Positions 1-4,860 of a stretch of DNA of 5,651 nt are shown here, piece by piece. The position numbers and the translations under genes were made by a program. A model generated the notes under the pieces. The model was not told where the DNA came from, made no database searches, and was given only the letters and a program-made list of their open reading frames with translations. Position 1 is the first letter of the stretch. Every line of letters begins with the position of its first letter. Source of the DNA: Bifidobacterium breve (GTDB taxonomy: Bacteria; Bacteroidota; Bacteroidia; Cytophagales; UBA9547); the NCBI GenBank assembly GCA_943325655.2, contig CALPQG020000199.1, positions 1 to 5,651 of the forward strand, in the 5' to 3' direction.

Positions 1-1
1 C

Positions 2-769
2 AAAGCCTTGGGTTACGACCATATTTTACTCGTTACCGGGGAAGCCAATCAAACCGTTGGGGTACCTTATTTGCAAAAAGCTATCCGACTGGTAAAACAA
101 CATTTCGCGAATGTCTCCATAGAGGTGCAACCTTTGGATGCAGATGAATATGAAATTTTGATTAACGAAGGGGTGCATTCGGTATTGGTTTACCAGGAAA
201 CTTACCACCAGGAAGCGTACCAAGACTACCATCCCAAAGGGAAAAAATCAAACTTTAACTATAGACTTGACACGGCCGATCGTTTAGGAAAAGTGGGCGT
301 GCACAAAATCGGCTTAGGTGTTTTGATAGGTTTAGAAGATTGGCGGGTAGATAGTTTTTTCAATGCCTTGCACCTCGATTACCTCGAAAAAACCTATTGG
401 CAAACCAAGTATTCGGTTTCGTTTCCGAGGTTAAGACCAGCAGAAGGGGTGGAAACACCTAAAGTAATTATTTCAGACAAAGAATTGGTGCAGTTGATTT
501 GTGCTTATAGAATTTTCAATGAAGAAGTTGAATTGTCATTGTCGACCCGTGAACATGAATCCTTTAGGGATAATGTGATCAAATTAGGAATTACTTCTGT
601 AAGTGCGGGTTCAAAAACCAATCCTGGGGGCTATGCCAATGCAGAAGAATCTTTAGAGCAATTTGAAATATCAGACGAAAGAACTCCTGCAGAAATTGCC
701 ACCATGATTCGCAATGCTGGCTATGAACCGGTTTGGAAAGATTGGGATGCTGTATTGGTGGGGAAATAG
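2..769 (+). CDS. thiH: 2-iminoacetate synthase ThiH, C-terminal part (5' end outside window)
   Basis: Radical-SAM tyrosine lyase. It splits L-tyrosine, using S-adenosylmethionine and a 4Fe-4S cluster, into 2-iminoacetate (dehydroglycine) and p-cresol; ThiG then builds the thiamine thiazole ring from the iminoacetate. The frame is open to the left edge and ends at TAG 767-769, leaving 255 codons. Known ThiH proteins are about 370 residues, so roughly 115 N-terminal residues are missing, including the CxxxCxxC cluster motif. Visible family signatures are GYDHILLVTGE at the start of the fragment (the TGE matches the radical-SAM GGE position), VYQETY, SFPRLRP, SAGSKTNPGGYA and the end motif PVWKDWD. 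A TTG at 8-10 could be mistaken for a start, but the conserved sequence runs through it from upstream (KAL-GYDH), so it is internal. In Bacteroidota thiH usually ends a thi cluster, which would lie to the left; I cannot see it. No terminator follows; a repeat-rich spacer begins eight bases later. Confidence 0.95.
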   Translation, partial: KALGYDHILLVTGEANQTVGVPYLQKAIRLVKQHFANVSIEVQPLDADEYEILINEGVHSVLVYQETYHQEAYQDYHPKGKKSNFNYRLDTADRLGKVGVHKIGLGVLIGLEDWRVDSFFNALHLDYLEKTYWQTKYSVSFPRLRPAEGVETPKVIISDKELVQLICAYRIFNEEVELSLSTREHESFRDNVIKLGITSVSAGSKTNPGGYANAEESLEQFEISDERTPAEIATMIRNAGYEPVWKDWDAVLVGK

Positions 770-776
770 TTATCGT

Positions 777-805
777 GTTTACGGTTGTTATGTTTACAAG
801 TAACC
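777..805 (+). repeat. 29-bp direct repeat, copy 1
   Basis: This 29-bp unit begins gtttacggttgtta and ends acaagtaacc. It is identical to 842-870 except at one position (t789 here, c854 there). It contains the hexamer gtttac twice, 15 bases apart. Its first 14 bases match 2007-2020, downstream of anmK, at 12 of 14 positions, so it belongs to a repeat family found on both sides of that gene. It starts eight bases after the thiH stop codon. Function is unknown; it looks like non-coding intergenic repeat sequence. Confidence 0.85.
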
Positions 806-841
806 TACACCAGCGATTCAATAAGCTATACATTTAAGAAA

Positions 842-870
842 GTTTACGGTTGTCATGTTTACAAGTAACC
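842..870 (+). repeat. 29-bp direct repeat, copy 2
   Basis: Second copy of the 29-bp unit, 36 bases after the end of copy 1 and with one mismatch to it. The intervening 36 bases (806-841) are not repeated anywhere that I can see. The unit runs almost directly into the heptamer array at 873-914. Two copies with one spacer superficially resemble a minimal CRISPR, but nothing else supports that. Confidence 0.85.
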
Positions 871-872
871 CC

Positions 873-914
873 GAACTGAGAACCGAAAACTGAGAACTGA
901 AAACTGAGAACTAA
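873..914 (+). repeat. Six tandem heptamers (consensus RAACYGA) just upstream of anmK
   Basis: The 42 bases divide exactly into six heptamers: gaactga, gaaccga, aaactga, gaactga, aaactga, gaactaa. They can also be read as three copies of a 14-mer. The array ends five bases before the anmK ATG, so it forms most of the immediate leader. Because 7 is not a multiple of 3 and the unit carries TGA, the array closes all forward frames, so it is non-coding. The reverse complement of the last 14 bases matches 2018-2031 at 13 of 14 positions. It resembles the short tandemly repeated heptanucleotides known from some bacterial intergenic regions; any function is unknown. Confidence 0.9.
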
Positions 915-919
915 AAAAT

Positions 920-1996
920 ATGAAAACATCCATCATTGGTTTAATGTCTGGCACTTCCCTCGATGGACTCGATATCGCTTTTTGCGAATTCGAAAAAATA
1001 AACGATGCCTGGCATTATAAAATCATTTGTGCCGAAACCATTGATTATGCTGAAGCATGGAAAAACCGTTTGGCAAATCTTGATACCGCTTCTGCTTTGA
1101 CATTTGCCCAAACGGACGCCGATTTGGCTTATTATTTTGGGGCTGAAGTGAATGCATTTATTCAAAAAAATAATATCAAACCACAAGTCATCGCCTCACA
1201 TGGTCAAACCATTTTTCACCAACCGGGCAATGGATTTACTACTCAAATCGCTAATGGCGCCTATATTCACGCAGTAACGGGCATTCCTGTGGTATGCGAT
1301 TTTAGAACTGTGGATGTGGGTTTGGGTGGAAATGGCGCTCCTTTGGTGCCTATTGGGGATGAATTGTTGTTTCATGAATATGATTACTGTTTAAACCTTG
1401 GAGGCTTTGCCAATATCTCATTCACCAAAGAGAATCAACGCATTGCGTTTGATATTTGTGCCGTGAATATGGTATTGAATAAATTGTGTGCAACACTTGG
1501 TTTGCCTTACGATGACAATGGCAACATTGCCCGAAATCATGGTCCCGACAGCGAATTGTTAAAAGCCCTGAGTGACTTGGAATTTTACACACGCCAAGCG
1601 CCAAAATCTTTAGGAAAAGAATGGGTTGATGCCGAAGTAATGCCGATTTTAAACCGATTCAATCTCTCCATAGAAATCAAAATAGCCACATTTACAGAGC
1701 ATGTTGCGCAACAGATTAGCTATATTTTACATGCCAATTGCAGTATTTTCAAAACCCAGCAAATGTTGGTTACTGGTGGCGGTGCGTTTAATGGCTATTT
1801 GATTGAACGTATCCATAAATTTACCAAAGGAAATGTAGACATTATCGTGCCCGAAGCTGAACTCGTGATGTTCAAAGAAGCCTTGATATTTGCTTTTTTA
1901 GGATTGTTGAGAATAAATGGTGCCGTAAATTCCTTAAGTAAAGTCACCGGAGCACGCAAAGACAGCATCGGTGGGGCGGTTTATGGTGGGTTGTAG
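920..1996 (+). CDS. anmK: Anhydro-N-acetylmuramic acid kinase
   Basis: Cytoplasmic ATP-dependent kinase of peptidoglycan recycling. It hydrolyses the 1,6-anhydro ring of anhMurNAc and phosphorylates the sugar in one step, giving MurNAc-6-phosphate for MurQ. The product has 358 residues; the E. coli enzyme has about 369. It has the ASKHA kinase fold, with the phosphate-binding SGTSLDG loop at residues 10-16, ASHGQTIFHQP at 92-102, DFRTVDVGLGGNGAPL at 127-142, CLNLGGFANISF at 157-168, DDNGNIARNHG at 198-208 and LVTGGGAFNGYL at 283-294. Asp178 in FDICAVN (177-183) aligns with the catalytic-base region FDTGPGN of proteobacterial AnmK (Asp182 in Pseudomonas); the GPGN part is replaced here. The start is the first Met before the conserved block, with an A-rich leader (ctaaaaaat) and no Shine-Dalgarno. 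Both flanking spacers carry related repeats. It is probably its own transcription unit: 150 bp separate it from thiH and 146 bp from the channel gene. Identification is firm. Confidence 0.97.
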   Translation: MKTSIIGLMSGTSLDGLDIAFCEFEKINDAWHYKIICAETIDYAEAWKNRLANLDTASALTFAQTDADLAYYFGAEVNAFIQKNNIKPQVIASHGQTIFHQPGNGFTTQIANGAYIHAVTGIPVVCDFRTVDVGLGGNGAPLVPIGDELLFHEYDYCLNLGGFANISFTKENQRIAFDICAVNMVLNKLCATLGLPYDDNGNIARNHGPDSELLKALSDLEFYTRQAPKSLGKEWVDAEVMPILNRFNLSIEIKIATFTEHVAQQISYILHANCSIFKTQQMLVTGGGAFNGYLIERIHKFTKGNVDIIVPEAELVMFKEALIFAFLGLLRINGAVNSLSKVTGARKDSIGGAVYGGL

Positions 1997-2006
1997 GGGT
2001 TTGTTG

Positions 2007-2038
2007 GTTTACAGTTATTAGTTATCAGTTTAGTGTTT
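2007..2038 (+). repeat. Degenerate heptamer repeat downstream of anmK
   Basis: Bases 2011-2038 read as four diverged heptamers: acagtta, ttagtta, tcagttt, agtgttt. The 14 bases 2007-2020 match the start of the 29-bp repeat (777-790) at 12 of 14 positions. Bases 2018-2031 match the reverse complement of 901-914 at 13 of 14. The block begins 11 bases after the anmK stop. Its tttagtg (2029-2035) can pair with cactaaa (2054-2060), giving a 9-bp stem with one G-T pair and a 14-nt loop. No T-run follows, so I do not call it a terminator. Confidence 0.7.
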
Positions 2039-2053
2039 ATACTCAACATTCAG

Positions 2054-2074
2054 CACTAAAAACTAAACACTACA
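2054..2074 (+). repeat. Three further heptamers (cactaaa type)
   Basis: The 21 bases divide into cactaaa, aactaaa and cactaca. They are in the same orientation as the array before anmK (ending gaactaa) and opposite to the block at 2011-2038, with which they form a weak inverted repeat. They are more diverged than the upstream array. They lie about 70 bases before the start of the channel gene and just before its candidate promoter. Confidence 0.6.
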
Positions 2075-2081
2075 ATATCGT

Positions 2082-2112
2082 TTTGCTTTGTATAATTTTA
2101 TCACAATATTTG
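2082..2112 (+). promoter_or_regulatory. Candidate Bacteroidota-type promoter for the MscS gene
   Basis: TTTG at 2082-2085 is followed after exactly 19 bases by aataTTTG at 2105-2112. The Bacteroidota housekeeping consensus is TTTG, about 19 bases, then TAnnTTTG; only the first T of the -7 element differs. Transcription would start near 2117-2120 and give a leader of about 25 bases to ATG 2143. A TATAAT at 2091-2096 lies in the same stretch and is an alternative of the classical sigma-70 type. AT-rich spacers produce such matches by chance, so this is tentative. Confidence 0.4.
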
Positions 2113-2142
2113 TTGAATCACATTGCCTTATACCGATAAAAA

Positions 2143-3234
2143 ATGAGTATTTTAGAACTAAGAAATGCATTAAACGCCAACTATATTCTTAATAATTCAT
2201 TAGAAAACATTGTTGTTTTTATAGGAATTATTTTAGCAGGATTAGTGGTCAAACAGCTTGTTTCTAAACTTTTAGGAAGGGTAGTTTTTAGGTTTGTGAA
2301 AAAATTTAGCTACGATTTATCGGTAGATAGTTTTATAGCATTAATCAAACAACCATTTGAAAGCTTATTTATTGTTTGGTTTTTATATTTTGCTTTTGGA
2401 TTTTTAGAATTTCCCCAATATTGGAATTTAAGAGAGGTAGATAAGTTTGGATTGAAAATGGTGATTGACAAAGGCTATCAACTGGCTTTTTTTGTATCTG
2501 CCACCTGGCTCCTATTACGATTGATCGACTTTTTTGCTTTGGCATTGAGCAAACGAGAAATTGAACGTGAAAGCAAACTGCATGAGCAATTGATTCCTTT
2601 CATGAAAGAATTTATCAAAATTGTGGTATTGATTTTCTCATGCTTCTTGTTTTTAGGAATTGTGTTTGACATGAACGTGGCGTCTATCATCACCGGTTTA
2701 GGAATTGGTGGTTTGGCGGTAGCGCTTGCTGCCAAAGAAAGTCTTGAAAACCTGCTGGCTTCTTTTACCATATTTCTAGACAAGCCATTTGTGGTAGGTG
2801 ACAGTGTGAAAATTGGTAATATCGTGGGCACGGTGGAACGTGTCGGTTTTAGAAGTACAAGAATTCGTACCCTTGAAAAATCATTGGTGTCTATGCCCAA
2901 TAAAAAAATGGTCGACGATGTACTAGACAACCTCACCAACAGAAATATCAGAAGGGTGAAATTTAACATTGGTCTTCAGCTGGATAACAAGAAAGAAAAT
3001 ATAGACAAGTTTATTGCCCAAATCAAATCAGTGGTAGAAAAACATGACTTAACTGGTCCCGATTTTTACATCTATTTTCAAGGTTTTGATGAGTCTAACT
3101 ATTCAATTTTTATGCTCTATTTTATCAATACCACAGAAGAAAAAAACTATATCAAAGCAAGAGAAGAAATCAATTTGGAGATTTTAGCACTCGCAGAAAA
3201 AAATGAAATAAAGTTTGCGGTATATGTAAAATAA
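2143..3234 (+). CDS. MscS-family mechanosensitive ion channel (about five membrane helices)
   Basis: Predicted inner-membrane channel that opens under membrane tension and releases solutes on hypo-osmotic shock. The product has 363 residues, longer than E. coli MscS (286) and close to YnaI-like or MscMJ-like members. Hydrophobic segments lie at about 22-40, 72-90, 112-134 and 157-176. They are followed by the Gly/Ala-rich pore helix at about 179-211, with GLGIGGLAVALAAKESLENL as its core. The sequence FLDKPFVVGDSVKIG (211-225) starts the beta domain, where MscS has FRPFRAGE. VGTVERVGFRSTRIRT (228-243) is the usual beta-domain signature, and the alpha/beta C-terminal domain fills about 270-355. 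At the kink where MscS has Gln112-Gly113 this protein has Lys198-Glu199. The start is supported by an A-rich leader (gataaaaa) and the fit of the first helix. No gene lies close on either side, so it is probably transcribed alone. The family is certain; the subclass and ion preference are inferred. Confidence 0.93.
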   Translation: MSILELRNALNANYILNNSLENIVVFIGIILAGLVVKQLVSKLLGRVVFRFVKKFSYDLSVDSFIALIKQPFESLFIVWFLYFAFGFLEFPQYWNLREVDKFGLKMVIDKGYQLAFFVSATWLLLRLIDFFALALSKREIERESKLHEQLIPFMKEFIKIVVLIFSCFLFLGIVFDMNVASIITGLGIGGLAVALAAKESLENLLASFTIFLDKPFVVGDSVKIGNIVGTVERVGFRSTRIRTLEKSLVSMPNKKMVDDVLDNLTNRNIRRVKFNIGLQLDNKKENIDKFIAQIKSVVEKHDLTGPDFYIYFQGFDESNYSIFMLYFINTTEEKNYIKAREEINLEILALAEKNEIKFAVYVK

Positions 3235-3317
3235 AAGGTTTTTCATGATTGTAGTAAGCTGATTTTTTAATGGTGAATATTGACTAAGTTTGTATTTTTT
3301 CATCCTGTTCAAATTAA

Positions 3318-3357
3318 AAATTCGTGCCATCAATACATTGTAGTGGCGGCACGATTT
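3318..3357. repeat. Inverted repeat, GC-rich stem
   Basis: tcgtgcc at 3322-3328 is the exact reverse complement of ggcacga at 3348-3354. The stem extends outward by aaa/ttt (3318-3320 with 3355-3357) if t3321 is bulged. The loop is 19 bases and contains the small palindrome caatacattg (3331-3340). No T-run sits directly after the right arm, so this is not a standard terminator, although it is the first stable stem downstream of the channel gene. It could be a regulatory site or part of a non-coding RNA. Confidence 0.6.
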
Positions 3358-3383
3358 GTAGTTTTATCGGGTCTCAACTTTTC

Positions 3384-3422
3384 ACTGTTGCTGGACTGTT
3401 GCTGGAGTTCTTCTCCAACAAC
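3384..3422. repeat. 11-bp tandem duplication leading into a 10-bp hairpin
   Basis: actgttgctgg occurs twice head to tail (3384-3394 and 3395-3405). The second copy runs into a hairpin: gttgctggag (3398-3407) pairs with ctccaacaac (3413-3422) across the 5-base loop ttctt, with one C/A mismatch. The next bases, ctttatag, are not a T-run. The duplicated unit offers two alternative left arms (gttgctgg) for the same right arm, so two mutually exclusive foldings are possible. Confidence 0.65.
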
Positions 3423-3586
3423 CTTTATAGACAATAGCTGAAATTTTATAGGTATACATAGAAGGGCATTTTCGAACATGATATTCACTTGTTTGGCTTT
3501 TTAATATCAGTCTAAAAAAATCTTGAAAACATGTACACGATTGTTAATCCTAATTCGTTAATTTGCATTACAAACATTTTAAATAA

Positions 3587-4135
3587 ATGATCATGACTGC
3601 ATTTAGAAAATATTTATTACCTATACTGATAACTACGATATTTGTCGGCGTTGCTACCGCATCAATTTTGACCAATGGTAACGAAACTACTACTGAAGAA
3701 GGTGGTGTGAAATGGATTACTTTTGAAGAACTGAATAAATTACAAAAGAAAAATCCTCGTAAAGTGGTGTTTGATGTCTATACCGATTGGTGTGGCTGGT
3801 GTAAAAAAATGGACAAGTCGACTTTTGCTGACCCAACGGTTGGGAAATTTGCCAACGAAAAATTTTATGCCGTGAAGCTCAATGCGGAAAGCAAAAAAGT
3901 AATCAAATACCAAGGTCGTGAAATGACCGAACAAGAATTAGCGGCTTCATGGAGAGTTACTGGTTATCCAACTACCGTTTATTTAGACGAAAAAATGAAC
4001 TTGATTGAGCCTCGTTCTGGTTATTTGGATGTGAATCAGTTTATGTTGGTCTTGAAATTTTATGGAGGTGATTACCATAAATCTCAAACCATTGAACAGT
4101 TTGCGCAAACACAACAAGCCATACAAGCAAGATAA
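3587..4135 (+). CDS. Exported thioredoxin-fold protein with CGWC active site
   Basis: Likely periplasmic thiol-disulfide protein of the Thioredoxin_7 / DsbD C-terminal-like group, 182 residues. The N-terminus is a signal peptide: Arg7-Lys8, a hydrophobic core at about 9-24, and an Ala23-Thr24-Ala25 cleavage site before Ser26. There is no lipobox cysteine. The thioredoxin domain covers about 43-160: a beta strand KVVFDVYTDW (59-68), the redox pair Cys69-Gly-Trp-Cys72, the typical KKMDKSTFADPTV segment (73-85), and the cis-proline in GYPTT (126-130). The partner and redox direction (reductase, isomerase or oxidase) cannot be read from the sequence. Two starts are possible, ATG 3587 and ATG 3593; both keep the signal peptide, and I chose the first because the A/T-rich leader sits directly before it. 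The Uma2 gene begins 40 bp after the stop with no terminator between, which suggests one transcript, though no functional link is evident. Confidence 0.88.
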   Translation: MIMTAFRKYLLPILITTIFVGVATASILTNGNETTTEEGGVKWITFEELNKLQKKNPRKVVFDVYTDWCGWCKKMDKSTFADPTVGKFANEKFYAVKLNAESKKVIKYQGREMTEQELAASWRVTGYPTTVYLDEKMNLIEPRSGYLDVNQFMLVLKFYGGDYHKSQTIEQFAQTQQAIQAR

Positions 4136-4175
4136 GAAAACGTTGAGTGATAAAGAACCCAATAATGCTAAAAAT

Positions 4176-4760
4176 ATGAAACCCATTACGGACATATCGC
4201 AATTGGATTTAAACAAAACCTATACTGTTGCTGACTACCTGTCATGGCAGTTTGATGAAATGGTGGAATTAATCAAGGGCAAGATTTTTAAAATGTCTCC
4301 TGCTCCCATTCCCAAACATCAAGTCTACGCTGGGAATTTATTTCGTGACATTTCAACCTATTTGAAAAAAAATCACTGTAAGGTTTTCATTGCTCCTTTT
4401 GATGTTTATTTGCCAATTCAAAAACCAAATGGTAAGCCAACTATCGTTCAACCTGATATTTGTGTCATTTGTGATCCAACTAAAATAGACGATCGTGGAT
4501 GCAAAGGTGCTCCAGATATGGTGATAGAGTTTCTTTCACCCAGTACTGCACACAAAGATTTAACAGAAAAATTTCAAGTATATGAAGAATCTGGAGTAAG
4601 AGAATATTGGATCATATCACCCGGTGACAAAATTGTGGATGTTTTTTTACTCGAAAATGCTAAATATCAATTAAAAGGGAAATATACTTTGGGTGATAAA
4701 ATAGCTCTTTATACCCTACCTGAATTAGTAATAGACTTAGAGGATGTATTTGACTACTAG
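4176..4760 (+). CDS. Uma2-family (DUF820) PD-(D/E)XK nuclease-like protein
   Basis: A protein of 194 residues, the usual Uma2 length. The family has a restriction-endonuclease-like fold and is presumed to cut nucleic acid, but its biological role is not established. Visible family features are YTVADYLSW (16-24), ELIKGKIFKMSPAP (31-44) with the early conserved Glu, His48, VQPDICVICD (91-100) with putative metal ligand Asp94, MVIEFLSPST (115-124) with Glu118, then Lys132 in LTEKFQVYEESG and GVREYWIISP (140-149). The core PD...E...K set therefore looks intact. The frame is open upstream to an ATG at 4062, but that would overlap the thioredoxin gene by 74 bp and add 38 residues outside the domain. 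ATG 4176 has an A-rich leader (gctaaaaat) and begins just before the domain, so I chose it. No toxin partner, methylase or transposase sits beside it. A strong terminator follows 24 bp downstream. Confidence 0.9.
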   Translation: MKPITDISQLDLNKTYTVADYLSWQFDEMVELIKGKIFKMSPAPIPKHQVYAGNLFRDISTYLKKNHCKVFIAPFDVYLPIQKPNGKPTIVQPDICVICDPTKIDDRGCKGAPDMVIEFLSPSTAHKDLTEKFQVYEESGVREYWIISPGDKIVDVFLLENAKYQLKGKYTLGDKIALYTLPELVIDLEDVFDY

Positions 4761-4784
4761 ATAATTTCTTTAAAATTTACCATT

Positions 4785-4825
4785 AATACAAAAGGCTTTC
4801 ATTAATTTTGAAAGCCTTTTGTATT
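4785..4825 (+). terminator. Intrinsic terminator after the Uma2 gene, probably bidirectional
   Basis: A perfect inverted repeat: 4785-4801 pairs with 4809-4825 over 17 bp, around a 7-base loop (ttaattt). The core is aaaggctttc / gaaagcctttt. The right arm ends in TTTTGTAT and is followed by further T residues; the left arm gives the same on the - strand, so it can work both ways. It begins 24 bases after the Uma2 stop and ends 35 bases before mnmE, separating the two transcription units. Confidence 0.88.
4803..4810 (+). promoter_or_regulatory. Possible -7 element for mnmE inside the terminator loop
   Basis: TAATTTTG matches the Bacteroidota -7 consensus TAnnTTTG exactly. It lies in the loop and the first base of the right arm of the terminator. 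Initiation a few bases later (about 4815-4818) would give mnmE a leader of about 45 bases lacking the left arm, so the hairpin could not form. No TTG or TTTG is found at the expected -33 position (about 4780-4784, ccatta), so a chance match in AT-rich DNA is quite possible. Confidence 0.25.
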
Positions 4826-4860
4826 TCATACGATGGCAAACTTCATCATTCAACCATAAC

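Larger units (their letters stand above)
3235..3586. other. 352-bp intergenic spacer without a convincing gene
   Basis: All + strand ATGs here open frames of only a few codons. The longest - strand ATG frame I traced (3479 down to 3330, 49 codons) resembles nothing I recognise. The spacer contains an inverted repeat at 3318-3357 and an 11-bp tandem duplication leading into a hairpin at 3384-3422. A perfect TAnnTTTG (taagtttg, 3285-3292) is present but has no TTG at the right distance upstream. The promoter of the thioredoxin gene should lie in the right part; the best -7-like site is ttaatttg at 3558-3565, which also lacks a -33 element. A small RNA or a decayed element is possible but unproven. 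Confidence 0.6.

Noticed and set aside
8..10. TTG as start of a short thiH
   Set aside because: The conserved ThiH sequence continues in frame upstream to the window edge, and a start here would lack the radical-SAM cluster motif.
777..870. Two 29-bp repeats with a 36-bp spacer, the geometry of a minimal CRISPR array
   Set aside because: Only two copies, one mismatch, no cas gene nearby, and part of the repeat recurs degenerately downstream of anmK, which fits a dispersed intergenic repeat better.
2029..2060. Hairpin after anmK as a terminator
   Set aside because: Only about 9 bp with one G-T pair, AT-rich, a 14-nt loop and no T-run after it; it arises from opposed heptamer repeats.
2478..2969. 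163-codon open frame on the - strand inside the channel gene
   Set aside because: It lies wholly antisense to a clear MscS-family gene and shows no domain of its own; it is a shadow frame.
3285..3292. Perfect TAnnTTTG as a promoter for a spacer RNA or the thioredoxin gene
   Set aside because: No TTG or TTTG lies 17-23 bases upstream, and such AT-rich octamers are expected by chance; kept only as supporting detail.
3330..3479. 49-codon open frame on the - strand in the spacer before the thioredoxin gene
   Set aside because: Short, no recognised motif, and it runs through the hairpin and duplication; low-complexity residues (repeated Gln/Ser) come from the repeat. Nothing supports translation.
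4062..4175. Upstream extension of the Uma2 gene to ATG 4062
   Set aside because: It would overlap the thioredoxin gene by 74 bp and add a Lys/Asn-rich stretch outside the Uma2 domain; ATG 4176 has the better leader and fits the family length.
4224..4233. actgttgctg inside the Uma2 gene, matching 10 bases of the duplicated unit at 3384-3405
   Set aside because: It encodes the conserved YTVADY motif in frame, so the match is most likely coincidence.
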